DNA of 64,000 nucleotides from NCBI GenBank assembly GCA_032433765.1, contig JAVIAB010000159.1, positions 55,265,925-55,329,924 on the forward strand, in the 5' to 3' direction. This document shows positions 24,888 to 37,158 of the stretch, one piece after another. Within the stretch, counting starts at the first letter, position 1. Every line of letters starts with the position of its first letter. Below the pieces are notes generated by a model, which did not search any database, was not told the origin of the DNA, and worked only from the letters and a program-made list of their open reading frames with translations. Source of the stretch: Megaustenia siamemsis (taxonomy: Eukaryota > Mollusca > Gastropoda > Stylommatophora > Ariophantidae). Position numbers and translations under genes: made by a program.

Positions 24888-26485
24888 CATGAGGTATCTG
24901 GAATACCACATCCTATCTTCCTAATAACGTCACATTCATGTCAAGAACTATCAGTACATTGATGAGGGTTTCGGAGTTTCCGATCTTTCAAAACAAGATT
25001 TAGCACCGTTTCTTTATTTCTTGATGTGGGTTATTTTCATCAGTCTATTCTGCACTCATTCTTTGCCTCATCCGTTGTCATCCTATATCTTTTCATCCGT
25101 CTGGGCTCCACCACCTCTGTTAATTTGCAAACCACCGATGTCATTTCTTATGTTCTGTCATTCTATCCCTTCCCAAATCATGCCGTAACATTATCTGTTT
25201 TCTCAGAACGTACGCCTCTGATACCACGTCGGTGACGTCCACTTTAGAGTCATGTTAATTTTCTTTGTTGAAGTAATTACCAAGTACCGGTCCTTTTTTG
25301 CATCTTTTTTGACCTCATTATGCGCTCTGTTAAAACCCGACTAAGAGAATTGCACCCCATTTTGCTATCTCCCTATCTGAAACAGTTTAATTTCTTTGAT
25401 TTTTTTTTCCTAATGCCAACTTTGACCTCTTTCCTATCTTTTTATCCCCGCTCAATAAGAATCATTCCGTTCTTATTATTCCACCGACTTATCAGTAGCG
25501 GTTCCCAGCCACAGTCTTCGTTCTCTACTGATAAAATCCTATATCATTGTATAGCCCAATTTGGTTGGTTGTGGAAGGCCCCAGTATCACTGCAAACGAA
25601 TTAAAATTCACAATTGCTCAACCGCCCATGCAAGCGTAATCATCCGAATTAATATCCCATCTCCCAAACAAAGAAAGATAACTGTAGTCCCCATCGTAGA
25701 AGTCTCAGCACACGCGAAAAGACATAAGGCAAAACCGCGCAGAAAGTGAACACAGCCAACTGTTCCCTGTCATAAGATATCATCATTCATTGTAAAGAAT
25801 TGGGATATCGAAACTAGCCCAATCTATCTGTTCCATCTTGAGAACCGCTGTCAATCACGTCCTATTTAATGTAGTAACGTTATTAAAAGTGGCCTTGGTG
25901 TCTGACAACATACAACGTGTAGTCATTTGCTTTTGATTTCTTGGCGATTGCACCATAGAGACGCTGATAAGTCAGTGTATGTAAACTCGTGTAATCGTGT
26001 AGTCGCTATCAGGCAAATAATTGCAGTGCTGGGGTAAAGATGATAGCAATGAGCAAGTAGTGGAGTATAATGTACACTCTTACGAGATACAACGATAGAA
26101 TTACAAATAAAGGAACACACAAAACAAGCCATACACTGGAAACCTCTGGATCGTGTCTCCGTTAAGTCTTGCTTTATATTTTAATTAATTAAGACTATTT
26201 TTTCAGTTCATTATTTGTTTTATTAATATTAATTGTTATGCACTACATTTATCACTAAAATGTAGTATATCTCCCGTTTGTTTTATTATTTCACTTCTTA
26301 TCCCACATTTTATTTCTCCTTTATCTGCTAGAACCACACATTCTTGTAGTATAGTTTATCTTTATTAAGTTGCCTGTTTATGTTTTTTGATTCTGAAAAT
26401 CCCATATGTAGACGGAAAGGTCAGTATTTTATTGTGTTACTCTTTGTAAAGCTGTCGCGATACCTTGTACCTTGTAGGAGTGTAC
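24887..26485. other. anonymous sequence
   Basis: About 1.6 kb without recognised features. Several open frames of 60-95 codons (for example 25,320-25,604) carry no domain I recognise. Confidence 0.4.
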
Positions 26486-26499
26486 GTGACACCCCAGTA

Positions 26500-26763
26500 G
26501 TAAAAAGTCAAGTAAAGAGCTCCCGTCACGCCTAGGGGCGTTTAGGGAATATGGTGTTAGTAACAATAAATTTTACAATCCTTCGGCACATGATTTTTGA
26601 AGGGTAATGTGGTCGGTATTACGCCTGTGTCGCTTTACATTCCCAGAATAAAATCCGGTATCCATTAATGGTTGGGTAAACCCGAAAGCCGTCGGTTGGG
26701 ATCGAACCCTACCCTTTGTCCTTTTTAGTCCAGTTCACTAACCACTGAGCTATCGCGGCTGCC
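26500..26763 (-). mobile_element. tRNA-derived SINE, copy 1
   Basis: Minus-strand SINE. The head at the right end reads GCCGCGATAGCTCAGTGGTT (A box) and then GGTTCGATCCC-like (B box). The body includes AAATCATGTGCCGAAGG and ends near GGAGCTCTTTACTT. It is flanked by an imperfect 14-base target duplication, GTGACACCCCAGTA at 26,486-26,499 and GTGACACACTAGTA at 26,764-26,777. Confidence 0.88.
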
Positions 26764-27055
26764 GTGACACACTAGTACTTGCTCATAATCATGTTAGCGT
26801 CTTCAACGTTTTGTAATCTTACTCTAGCAATACAATCATATGGCCGAAAAGTAGAATTATTTTGCGACTTCCTCACTTAGTAAAACTGTTACGTAAAATT
26901 GTGTGTTTGTACCGGGACATTACTCTAGTGTTGTCGTTGACTATTTACAACTTAGAAATATACCTTCTTGAGTTATTAATTAACATAAAACCTAAAGAGT
27001 CCTTTACTCATTTCTTAATTACCCGAGCTAATTAGCTAATATTATCTACAAGTTA

Positions 27056-27440
27056 TCATCATCATCATCGAATGCCATCTCCACAACGAAGGTTGGCTAC
27101 CATAGAGCGCCATTCTGCTCTGTCTCTTGCTTTGATGGTGCAGGTTGTCAAACGCTGATTTGCCCATTATTTGATGTTACTCGTCCATGTTAGTCTTGGT
27201 CTGCCGCTGCCTCTTTTACACTGTGCTTTCGCCTCCAAGATTACTTTTAGTAGGCTGTTGTGTCTTTTAACATCACCCAAAAATCGCATGTGTCTTGTTT
27301 TAATTATATTTAGTAGTTCTCTTTTCAATTTTATCTGTTTCAAGACCTCATCGTTTGTTTTCTTTTCTTTCCATCCAATTCGTCCATCTCCAAGTACAAT
27401 TTGTAATAAAGTTATGTATTTTACACATTTCATTTTTATT
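27056..27440 (-). mobile_element. LINE 3' end, antisense (third family)
   Basis: It begins with ATCATCATCATCATCG, the reverse complement of a GAT tail. The minus strand encodes I-G-W-K-E-K-K-T-N-D-E-V-L-K-Q, then M-R-F-L-G-D-V-K-R-H-N-S-L-L and G-S-G-R-P-R-L-T-W. It is a truncated copy of the family at 12,760 and 47,953. Confidence 0.85.
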
Positions 27441-27904
27441 ATTCAGCTTCATAGTTTAGTAGTTAACTGTTCCAGCTAAGAAGTTACCAGGCCTGTTACT
27501 GAGAGCAAATGTTGCTATAATAAACTATCTTTATCCCATAATTTGTTCGCCAACTGCCTCTCTAGTCAGTCACAAAAATATTTCATTGCTTAGTCCATAT
27601 TCCTTCTGCAAATGTAGTTAAGATGTTGAACTAATTAATCAGTTCGAACATTATTTCTTAATTTAACTCATTAAACAGGTACACTATTTATACTATTATC
27701 TCTTTAGTTTTCATTTTTGTGTGTTTAATATGGTTTTGTGGGTGCTGTATGCTTCGGTGTATTGTATGTACTTGCCTTCAATGTAACTGTTATAAACTGC
27801 TTTGCTTCTACACATGTATGATGTGTCAACTTTGAGCAGGTTTAATGTTCGACCCATCAATACGAGATAATAAAATACAACAAAGACACAACCAGACACA
27901 AGTA
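27441..27904. other. anonymous AT-rich sequence
   Basis: Nothing recognised. Confidence 0.4.
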
Positions 27905-28775
27905 TGTGGTTCTATGTTATATATCCACATGCATGTTATGTAGTTCTAGAAAAATGTTATATATCCACATGCATGTTATGTAGTTCTAGAAAAATGTTAT
28001 ATATCCACATGCATGTCATGTAGTTCTAGAAAAATGTTATATATCCACATGCATGTTATGTAGTTCTAGAAAAATGTTATATATCCACATGCATGTTATG
28101 TAGTTCTAGAAAAAAATGTTATATATCCACATGCGTGTTATGTAGTTCTAGAAAAATGTTATATATCCACATGCATGTTTTGTAGATCTAGAAAAATGTT
28201 ATATATCCACATGCATGTTTTGTAGATATAGAAAAATGTTATATATCCACATGCATGTTATGTAGATCTAGAAAAATGTTATATATCCACATGCATGTTT
28301 TGTAGATCTAGAAAAATGTTATATATCCACATGCATGTTATGTAGATCTAGAAAAATGTTATATATCCACATGCATGTTATGTAGATCTAGAAAAATGTA
28401 ATATCTACATGCACGTTATGTAGATCTAGAAAAATGTTATATATCCACATGCATGTTATGTAGATCTAGAAAAATGTTATATATCCCCATGCATGTTATG
28501 TAGATCTAGAAAAATGTTTTATATCCATATGCATGTTATGTAGATCTAGAAAAATGTAATATCTACATGCACGTTATGTAGATCTAGAAAAATGTTATAT
28601 ATCCCCATGCATGTTATGTAGATCTAGAAAAATGGTATATATCCCCATGCATGTTATGTAGATCTAGAAACATGTTATATATCCCCATGCATGTTATGTA
28701 GTTCTAGAAAAATGTTTTATATCCATATGCATGTTATGTAGTTCTAGAAAAATGTTATATATCCACATGCATGTT
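27905..28775. repeat. 40-bp satellite with palindromic cores
   Basis: About 21 units of 40 bases built from ATGTTATATATCCACATGCA and TGTTATGTAGTTCTAGAAAA. Each unit carries two restriction-type palindromes (ATGCAT and TCTAGA). Left copies have GTTCTAGA, middle copies GATCTAGA, and the last copies revert to GTTCTAGA, so variants are clustered. Two units at about 28,395 and 28,550 share an identical shortened ATCTACATGCACG form, pointing to a duplicated multi-unit block. Confidence 0.95.
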
Positions 28776-28951
28776 TTTCTTTATGTAGATTATTGCATTT
28801 AGTTTCTTGTTTTAACTTAACTAATGTATTATCATATTTAACGAAAAATAAGAGTATATGGTCTAAAATTCGAACACCATAGACATAAATGGTCAAATAG
28901 ACAGCAGAAACGTTTAAGTTGGAAATTAGAAAGGTGTTCACATTTGGTAAT

Positions 28952-29234
28952 AACAAAAGTAAAGGATTCCTTCACGCCTTGCTAGGCGCATGAGTTATAT
29001 AGTGTTAGTGACCATATTTTTTTCTATGACCACGGCACATTTTCGTGTGATGTGGTCGGTATCACGGCAGGCCGCCTTTGCTGCCCAGAAAAATCTCTGG
29101 TACCAATTTTTTTAGGCTGGGTGAACCAAAGAGCCTTGTCAGTCCGAAAAAAAAATCCGCCAATGCTGGGGATTGAACCATGACCATTCTGGTCAGGAAT
29201 CGAGCACACTAAACACTAAGCCACCGATGCTCCA
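28952..29234 (-). mobile_element. tRNA-derived SINE, divergent head
   Basis: A relative of the SINE at 26,500. Its body (CGGTATCACGG, GGTACCAATTTTTTTAGGCTGG and the 3' GTCACTAACAC equivalent) aligns with that family. Its tRNA-like head differs, reading on the minus strand GGAGCATCGGTGGCTTAGTG, with a B-box-like region GGTTCAATCCCC. It is flanked by TTTGGTAAT on both sides (28,943-28,951 and 29,237-29,245), a likely short target duplication. Confidence 0.75.
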
Positions 29235-29329
29235 TGTTTGGTAATCGGAATTGTAAAATGAGTTCAGAAACTATTAATTTGAAGGTACAAGTTTGCTCAC
29301 GATCAGTGAGATTTTCGATAAAAAATTGA

Positions 29330-29720
29330 TCACAAACAGTGAGTTTTTGGGGTAGAAATTGGAATTACCAACAGCGGGTCAGAATGTAGAAATGTGTTCA
29401 CAAATAGAAATATTTTTGGAAGAAATATACACTCAAACAGTGAGATTATAGGTAGAAGTTGGCTCACAAACAATGAGCCGGACGGCAGAGATTGGCTCAT
29501 TATCAACGAGTCGGACAGTAAAGATTGACTCATAAACGAGTTGGACAGTAGAGATTGGCTCATAAACAACGAGTCGGACAGCAAAGATTGGCTCATTATC
29601 AACGACTCAGACGGTAAAGATTGACTCTTAAACAACAACTCGAACGTTAAAGGTTGACTCATAAACAACGAATCAGATGGTAACGATTGGCTCATAACTA
29701 AATAGCCGTACGGTTATGAT
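29330..29720. repeat. diverged about 39-bp tandem repeat
   Basis: About nine irregular units with GATTGGCTCATAAACAACGA and GTCGGACAGTAAA motifs, of variable length. Older and more diverged than the other arrays. Confidence 0.8.
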
Positions 29721-30239
29721 TGGCTGACAAACAACGGGTTGGGCTGCCATATTGCGTTAGATAAGGTAAGTTACAAGATTTGTTCCAATGTACAACGAAA
29801 CGGTAATTTTTCTGACTCGGCTCTTACTAACGTGTTTAAGTTATTTGTGCGGCAGTCTAGTTGTGAAATAATCTTCTGCTATTCCCCGTTATAGTTATGT
29901 TTACTTCTGACGAACTGATGGCACTGTATCGATAAGTCAGTGCACTATTATGTATGATTCTTGTATCGACGTGTTTACCTATCATCGATAGGTCAACATG
30001 TTTTCACCAGGCAGAGCTTCTATTGTGACAAAAATGGCGCTTAGCGGGAATGTCCATCCAGAGTTTAAAAAGTCTGTGACGGTAGATGGAGTGGAAGAAA
30101 CAGAAATGATCAAAAGCCCAGAAATCGAAAACAGAAAGCTTGTGGTACACAAGAGTCATTTTTAGGGCACGAATAGTGAATTTGGCTGATCACCCACAAG
30201 CGAAGAAAACTAACCAATACAGCAAAACAGATAATGAAA
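29721..30239. other. anonymous sequence with one short ORF
   Basis: Contains a 43-codon frame at 30,034-30,165 with a good AAAAATGG start context and a charged product. It lies directly upstream of a decayed LINE and may belong to it. No domain recognised. Confidence 0.35.
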
Positions 30240-31545
30240 TACTAAAAGGTGCAAAAAGGCAAAATGATACTGACTCAGCCAAAGATTTCTAGAATTCGAA
30301 ACTATAGAAAACAAAACGATTTAAGCATGATCCAAACAAAAATAAAGACAATGACTAGTCAAAATAAAAACCCACAAAAGGTGAATGTATTGGGAACAAA
30401 AAAAGGAAAAATACTAAAAGACAACAAAGATATAATAGAACGATTGCAGGGATATATAACATAATTATATAATATATAAAAAAACAAGAAACCAAATATA
30501 AAATGTAGATCAGGCTATAAAATAGTAAAATAGAAAGTAGAAAAAGCTATACAGAAAATAAAAAAGGGAAAAGCTGCAGAACATGAAAGCTTACAGACAG
30601 AGATGATACAGGCACCAGAAGATTTTGCAATTGATGTGATCATATACATTTGAAACAACATATACCGTACCCGATATATACCAAATGAACTAAAACTTTA
30701 CTTTTCATTACATTACATATAAAGAGAATGTTTCAGTTGAATGTAATGACAATACAACAATAAGCCTATTGAGACATGTAACACAAATCTTGCTAAATGT
30801 TATACAATAAAAGATTCAGAATAATATCAAAATGGTATTAGGAGAGCAGCAATTGTGATTTAGGTATAAACAGTGGGAAGCCATATTCTGCACACGGACT
30901 TTAAACAAAAAATGCACGGAAATCAAAAGACCAGTATGTTTCTGCATCAGAGACTGCACCAACTCTATTGATAGAATACACCAAAAACAACTTATAGACT
31001 ACCTAAAAGATACACATCTAGAAGAAACAGACATACGATTATCTGTAACTCATATTGCAGGCAAAGAGTAATAAACATTTTGCAAAGAGAACTCTATATC
31101 CATTGGTATAAAAAGAGGAGTGAGATAGAGATGTTTCCTATCACCAAGTTTGTTCAATCTATACACTGAGCAAATCTATATAAAAAAAAAAAAACATCAC
31201 AGAGATGCCAGGCCTAAACTTTAATGGAAAGATAATCAATAACCTAAGATATGCTTATGATACTGTACTACTAGCAGAAAATCCTAAAGATCTACAGTTA
31301 CTTCATGAAATAAACATGACAAGCAAAAAATATTAATTTGTTATGAATATCAATAAGACTAAAAGTATGAACGTATACAAACATAATATTCAAAACATAC
31401 CAGTGGATATCAACATTGAAGGAATCGACCGAGAGATAGTTCAGAACTACAACTACCTTAGACATACTATTACCACTATTAGAAAATGTGAAATTGAGAT
31501 AAACAAAACAATAGGGATGGCAAAAAGTAAATTTTAATGTCATGA
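30240..31545 (+). mobile_element. decayed LINE including reverse-transcriptase region
   Basis: In broken frames one can read an S-I-D-R-I-H-Q-K-Q-L-like stretch (about 30,960), a V-R-x-R-C-F-L-S-P-S-L-F-N-like stretch (about 31,120), then N-L-R-Y-A-Y-D-T-V-L-L-A (about 31,240), where the usual YADD is YAYD. After that come N-K-T-K-S-M-N-like and L-R-H-T-I residues. Stops and frameshifts are frequent. The same subfamily occurs antisense at 55,700-56,520. Confidence 0.75.
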
Positions 31546-31550
31546 AAAAT

Positions 31551-32000
31551 ATCATCATCACGTACCGGGTCTGCTGGCGTAGGTGATTATGTCTCTCCAC
31601 AACTTTCGATCTCAACATTTATTTATCATTTCTGTTCATGTTCCGCCAAGCCATTCTCTTAAGCTATCTGTTATTTTTTTCTATTTGCTTCCCTCTATCG
31701 CTTCGTCCCTCAATTGTTCCAGTTGTCGCAATATATTGTAGTTGTTCTCTTCTCATTGCATGGCCAAAAAATGATGATTGTTTCTATCTAATATTGGAAA
31801 TTAGCGCTTTTTTTTGCTTTGACCTCGTTCAGAACATCTTCATTACTCTTCTTAGCTGCCCATGGTACTCTCAACATTCTTCTGTAAAACCACATTTCTA
31901 CAGACTCCAGTGATTTTCTTGTTTGTTGTCCTATTGTCCATGATTCGCATCCTTATGTTAAGACTGGCTCTACATAACATTTAAGAACTTTCTATGAAAA
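31551..32000 (-). mobile_element. LINE 3' end, antisense
   Basis: The reverse complement matches the 3' part of 9,693-10,384, from the GAT tail and the GCCAGCAGACCCGGTACG segment up to the CATGGACAATAGGACAACA segment. It abuts the decayed sense LINE on its left, so one element probably inserted next to or into the other. Confidence 0.82.
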
Positions 32001-32094
32001 AATATACTAAGATCAAAACAAATAAAACCAGGGCTAAGACCAAGAATACCTAAATGGTTTATCTTCTAAACATTATTGTTTGATGCAGTAACAT

Positions 32095-32500
32095 AGACAT
32101 TCGACAAGAACAAAGAACAGACCATTGAAGCCTTTGAAATGCATAGTTACAGAAAAATAGGTAGAATTGGGCGGAAAATAAAAGAAAGCAAACGATGAAG
32201 TCTTAAAACAACTAAAAATGAAAAGAGAACTACAAATGACAATTCAAACAAGACAAATGAGATTTTTGGGGCTTTTTAAAAGATACTTCTAAAGATTTCA
32301 ACTAAAAGTAATATTGGAGGGAAAAATAAAAGGTAAAAGAGGTACAGGGAGACCAAGACTAACATGGACAAGTAAAATCAAAAGATAAATAAATCAGCCT
32401 TTGACTACTTGCACTATCATAATAAGCAGAGAATAGTGCCGAGAATTGCACTTTATAGTAGTCGACCTTCGATGCGGAGACGGCACTCAATGAATCATGA
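32095..32500 (+). mobile_element. LINE 3' fragment, sense (third family)
   Basis: Decayed copy of the family at 47,953-48,345. Readable landmarks are AAGCCTTTGAAATG, ATAGGTAGAATTGGG and GACCAAGACTAACATGGACA. The frame is broken. Confidence 0.75.
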
Positions 32501-32528
32501 TTACATGAAACAATGAAGCGAATTATTC

Positions 32529-32620
32529 TTTCATCATCATCATCATCATCATCATGTGCCATTACCGGTTGGCGTAGGTGATCATGTCCATCCACAATAT
32601 TCTATCTACAGTGCGAATTA
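32529..32620 (-). mobile_element. LINE 3' terminus only, antisense
   Basis: About 90 bases: a CAT-repeat start, then TGTGCCATTACCGGTTGGCG and TAGGTGATCATGTCC. It is the extreme 3' end of the family at 58,176, illustrating severe 5' truncation. Confidence 0.75.
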
Positions 32621-32673
32621 TTCGTTCACGACATATAATAAAAGAAATTAAATGTTCATATGAGACGTTCTAG

Positions 32674-32926
32674 TGAGCCACGATAGATCAATGGTTAGTG
32701 AACTGGATTACAAAGGACAAGGGGTAGGGTTCGATCTCAACCGACGGCTTCAGGGGTCACCCAACCTTAAATGGGTACCGGATTTTTCTGGGAAATTAAA
32801 GCGGCACGGGCGTAATACCGACTACATTACACCAAAAATCATATGCCGAAGGTCTGTAAAATGTATGGTCACTAACACCATATTCCCTATACGCCACTTG
32901 GCGTAACGGGGTTACTTTACTTTTTT
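32674..32926 (+). mobile_element. tRNA-derived SINE, copy 2
   Basis: Sense-strand copy with A-box region GATAGATCAATGGTTAGTG, B-box region AGGGTTCGATCTCAACC and a 3' end in TTACTTTACTTTTTT. It is bounded by a 14-base duplication, ATGAGACGTTCTAG at 32,660-32,673 and ATGAGACGTTCTGG at 32,927-32,940, which fixes both ends of the element. Confidence 0.92.
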
Positions 32927-32929
32927 ATG

Positions 32930-34450
32930 AGACGTTCTGGATAACAAATTAAGAACTGTAAAGTGGTGGACAATATGTTCTAAATAACGAATTGACTACT
33001 CCATAGTGTTATATATGAGGCTCCAAATAACGAACTGACCACTCTAAAGTGTCATACGAGAAGTTCTAAATAACGAATTGACCTCTCTTATGTGTTAAAC
33101 GAGAGTTATATGAGGCGATTGTGAACAGCAACTATTCTGTTAAATGATTGTTTTGTGTAGATAAGTGACAGATATAAAGTGCTATATGAGAGTTCTGAGA
33201 AGCCAACTGACCACACGAAAGTGTTGTATGAGAGGTTATGAGAAACCAACTGACCACACTAAAGTGTTTGTATGAGAGGTTTTGAGAAGCCAACTGACCA
33301 CACTAAAGTATTGTATGAGAGGTTCTGAGAAGCCAACTGACCACACTAAAGTGCTGTATGAGAGGTTCTGAGAAGCCAGCTGACCACACTAAAGTGTTGT
33401 ATGAAATGTTCTGAGAAGACAATTGACCACATTAAAGTGTTGTATGAAAGGTTCTGAGAAGACAACTGACACATTAACGTGTTGTACGAGCGGTTCTGAG
33501 AAGCCAACTGTCCACACTAAAGTGTTGTATAAGATGTTCTGACATGCCAACTGACGACACTAAAGTGTTGTCTGAGAAGTTCTGACATGCCAACTGACGA
33601 CACTAAAGTGTTGTCTGAGAGGTTCTGACATGCCAACTGACGACACCAAAGTGTTGTCTGAGAGGTTCTGACATGCCAACTGACGACACTAAAGTGATGT
33701 ATGAGAAGTTCTGAGAAGCCAACTGACTACACTAAAGTGATGTATGAGAGGTTCTGAGTAGCCAACTGACCACACTAAAGTGTTGAATGATATGTTCTGA
33801 CATGCCAAGTGACGACACTAAAGTGTTGTATGAGAGGTTCTGACATGCCAACTGACGACACTAAAGTGCTATATGAGAGGTTCTGAGAAGCCAACTGTCC
33901 ACACTAAGGTGTTGTATGAGAGGCTATGAGAAGCCAACTGACGACACTAAAGTGTTGTATGAGAGGTTCTGAGAAGACAATGTACCATAATGCAGTGTTG
34001 TATGAGTGGTTCTGAAAAGACAACTGACCACACTAAAGTGTTGCATGAGAGGTTCTGAAAGGACAACTAAAAACACTAAAGTGTTGTATGAGAGTTTCTG
34101 AGAAGCCAACAGACCACACTAATGTGTTGTATGAGAGGTTCTGAGTAGCCAATTGACCACACTAAAGTGTTGTATGAGAGGTTCTAAGTAGGCAACTGAC
34201 CACACTAAAGTGTTGTATGAAAGTTTCTGAGAAGCCAACAGACCACACTAAAGTGTTGTATGAAAGGTTCTGAGAAGCCAACAGACCACACTAACGTGTT
34301 GCATGAGAGGTTCTATGAAGCCAACTGTCCACACTAAAGCGATTTATGAGAGACTCTAAGAAGTCAAATGACCACACTAAAGTGCTGTATGAGAGGCTCT
34401 GAGAAGCCAACTGGCCACACAAAAATGTTATAGAAATCGTCTTGAATAGC
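32930..34450. repeat. 43-bp minisatellite
   Basis: About 30 units with core CTGACCACACTAAAGTGTTG and TATGAGAGGTTCTGAGAAGC. The first few (32,940-33,150) and the last (34,400-34,450) are very diverged. A block at 33,540-33,690 uses GACATGCCAACTGACGACAC instead, a locally spread variant. The left SINE appears to have inserted at the edge of the array. Confidence 0.92.
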
Positions 34451-35039
34451 GGACTGACCCCTCTCATCCAAAGATTATGAGACAAGATACTTCTGTAGTG
34501 GTGTAATTGGCTAATATTGAAGCACTCGCATTACGAGGTATGTTACCAATATGATCTTGCTTTCGAACATCTGTGCGTCGACCGGTTTCAACAAAGAACG
34601 AGAGAATGCAGAGTATGCACATGACCACGTACATGGCTTTGGAGATGACACCGGACGAAGGTGTCTATAATCACAATATTGAGTTTGCGAGGCAACATTG
34701 TATAATTAATTCTCAAAATTATCACTTAAACACAGCTAAAGAGTGATTAAAGTTGTTGGATCAGAGAGAAGATCTAATTAGCGAATATGGATAAGAGAAT
34801 ATACAGAGCACAGCAAAGTCATACGATGATGAGTGAGAGGGAAAAACAGTTTCCTAAGAGGAGACGGACGAAAGAGCAAAATCTACACGGCGGACAATTA
34901 AGATGACAATTTGTAGGGATGAGGACAAGTTCAGGGTTTAGCAACGGCGACAAAAGAAAGTTCAACAGTTAAAGGGTTTAATGCAAGAAATCATTATCAC
35001 GAGCACATCTGTGAAGGGGACGAGTAACTTGTTAGAAAT
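34451..35039. other. anonymous sequence
   Basis: Nothing recognised in this stretch. Confidence 0.4.
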
Positions 35040-35490
35040 TGTTAGAACAACGACATCATCAACGATATGAGATGTGTTTTAGTTCAGTAGGAATGGAATT
35101 AGAAATGGGTAGAACAACGACATCAACGATATGAGATGTGTTGTAGTAGAGTGGAAATATGGAGTTAGAAATTGGTATAAAAACGACATCCTCAACTATA
35201 TGAGATGTGTTTTATTTTAGTAGGAATGGAGTTAGAAATGGGTAGAACAGTGACATCATCAACTATATAATATGTGTTTTAGATTAGTAGGAATGGAGTT
35301 AGAAATGGGTAGAACAGCGACATCATCAACTATATAATATGTGTTTTAGTTTAGTAGAAATGGAGATAGAAATGGGTAGAACAACGACATCAACGATACG
35401 AGATACGTTTTAATTTAGTAGGAATGGAGTTAGAAATGGGTAGAACGACATCATCAACGATATAAGATGTCATTTAGTTTAGTAGGAATG
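35040..35490. repeat. about 66-bp minisatellite, six to seven copies
   Basis: Units contain AGGAATGGAGTTAGAAATGG, GTAGAACAACGACATCATCA and TATGAGATGTGTTTTAGTTT. Length varies by three-base loss of ATC and by other small indels. Confidence 0.9.
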
Positions 35491-35825
35491 GAGCTAGGAA
35501 TTAAGTGTAGCTTAGGCTACAAGATGTGTGTTCTAAGCTCGTGGATTCCAGTAAAAAGAGTTTTATCAAGAAAGTTCATATCTGAGGTAGCAAAATAGTT
35601 GATTGTATTTCAATCCTAGTCACGTTTTAAGAACAATAATCGAATAAAGGAGTCACGTTTAAGTGGATTGGTTGTACACATCCCAAAACAGGTGTAACAC
35701 TGTACATCATTGGTGATGTTAACCATGTCTATGTTCCTATTCTCCTAACCTCACAACAAGCGGGTTAATGGCAGTGTCTCGAGTTTCTCAGATGACAGTA
35801 GTTGTTTCGATCTTGATAACCGCCT
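35491..35825. other. anonymous sequence
   Basis: No recognised feature. It precedes a LINE that starts inside the RT domain. Confidence 0.4.
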
Positions 35826-36436
35826 TGTGTTAGACAAGGTTGTGTGCTGTCACCAGATTTGTTTAATATTTATAGTGAGATTATTTTAAGATCCATAAGG
35901 GGCATGCCTGGAATAACAATTGGAGGTCATAACATAAATAATCTAAGGTATGCTGATGATACAGTCGTAATCGTTAAGAGTGAAAATGAGTTACAAGAAA
36001 TGTTGGACATTATAGTGAAAGAAAGCAAAAATAAAGGATTCAGCCTTAATAGCAAAAAGACAGAGGTAATGGTAACAACAAAGAAAAAGACATCACCTCA
36101 GTGCAAAATAAAGACAAATGGAACAATATTAAAACAGGTAAATGAAGTTAAATATTTGGGAACTTTGTAAACCTCGTAGAAAGAAACAATCATCATTTTC
36201 TGGCCATGTAATGAGAAGAGAACAACTGGAATATATTGTAACAACTGGAAAAATTGAGGGACGAAGAGATAGAGTGTAGCAAAGAGAAAAAATAACAGAC
36301 AGTATGAGAGAATGGCTTGGCAGAAGGTCAACAACTGAAATGATAAATAGCTGCCGAGATCGAAAGTTGTGGAGAGACATGATCACCTACGCCAGCAGGC
36401 CCGGTACTTGATGATGATGATGATGATGATGATGAT
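35826..36436 (+). mobile_element. LINE with RT core and internal deletion
   Basis: Encodes V-R-Q-G-C-V-L-S-P-D-L-F, then L-R-Y-A-D-D-T-V-V-I with the catalytic YADD, then K-K-T-E-V-M-V (frame 35,844-36,170). Relative to 9,693-10,384, about 350 bases are missing at 36,169-36,180, where GGGAACTTTGTAAACCTCG joins straight to the AGAAAGAAACAATCATC segment. The copy ends in GAT repeats. Confidence 0.88.
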
Positions 36437-36753
36437 ATATCAATAACGTTTACAAATACCTGAAACATTGGGGCAAACATTTTGTTCCTCCGTGCCCACT
36501 GCCCACGACGTAACAAATAAAACGTATCATTAGTATAGAAAGGAGACTAAACAGCAGCACTGTAAGTTAACACATGGGTATAAAACAAGGTGTTTACTGA
36601 ATAGGCCACATTAACAGAACAATGACATTCTAGTTCTACCTGGAGAGTAACTGATCATGTGACGTCACTCAGTGATTTGGAAGAAGTTAAAGATGTCTCA
36701 TTTTAATAGACGACATTTGACGAACTGTACAGACCATTGCTATATATGTGTGT

Positions 36754-37015
36754 AAAAAAAAAAGTAAAGTACCCCCGTCACGCCAAGTGCCGTATAGGGA
36801 AATATGGTGTTAGTGACCCTATATTTTACAGACCTTCAGCACATGATTTTTGGGGTAATGAGGTCGGTATTACGCCCGTGCAGCTTTACTTTCCCAGAAA
36901 AAAATCCGGTACCCATTTAAGGCTGGGTGAACCCGGAAGCCGTCGGTTGGGATCGAACCCTACCCCTTGTCCTTTGTAGTCCAGTTCACTAACCACTGAG
37001 CTATCGCGGCTCCCC
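36754..37015 (-). mobile_element. tRNA-derived SINE, copy 3
   Basis: Minus-strand copy, the least mutated of the set. The head is GGAGCCGCGATAGCTCAGTG and the matching 3' side of the tRNA-like part is CGGCTTCC, giving a seven-pair acceptor-like stem. It has an A-rich end at 36,754. Target duplication ATATATGTGTGT at 36,742-36,753 and 37,016-37,027. Confidence 0.93.
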
Positions 37016-37158
37016 ATATATGTGTGTGCATAGGTCAAAACTTTATATACGGAGCTGCATAAAAAGATGGTTATATGCAGCTCTTGTACCCAGTGATATT
37101 GAACGAATCGTTATGATCATGACATCTTAATATATTATCAAAGCATTAACACTATCCG

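Noticed and set aside
30034..30165. 43-codon frame as a small gene
   Set aside because: Good start context but no recognisable feature, and it adjoins a decayed LINE; kept only as a note in the anonymous stretch.
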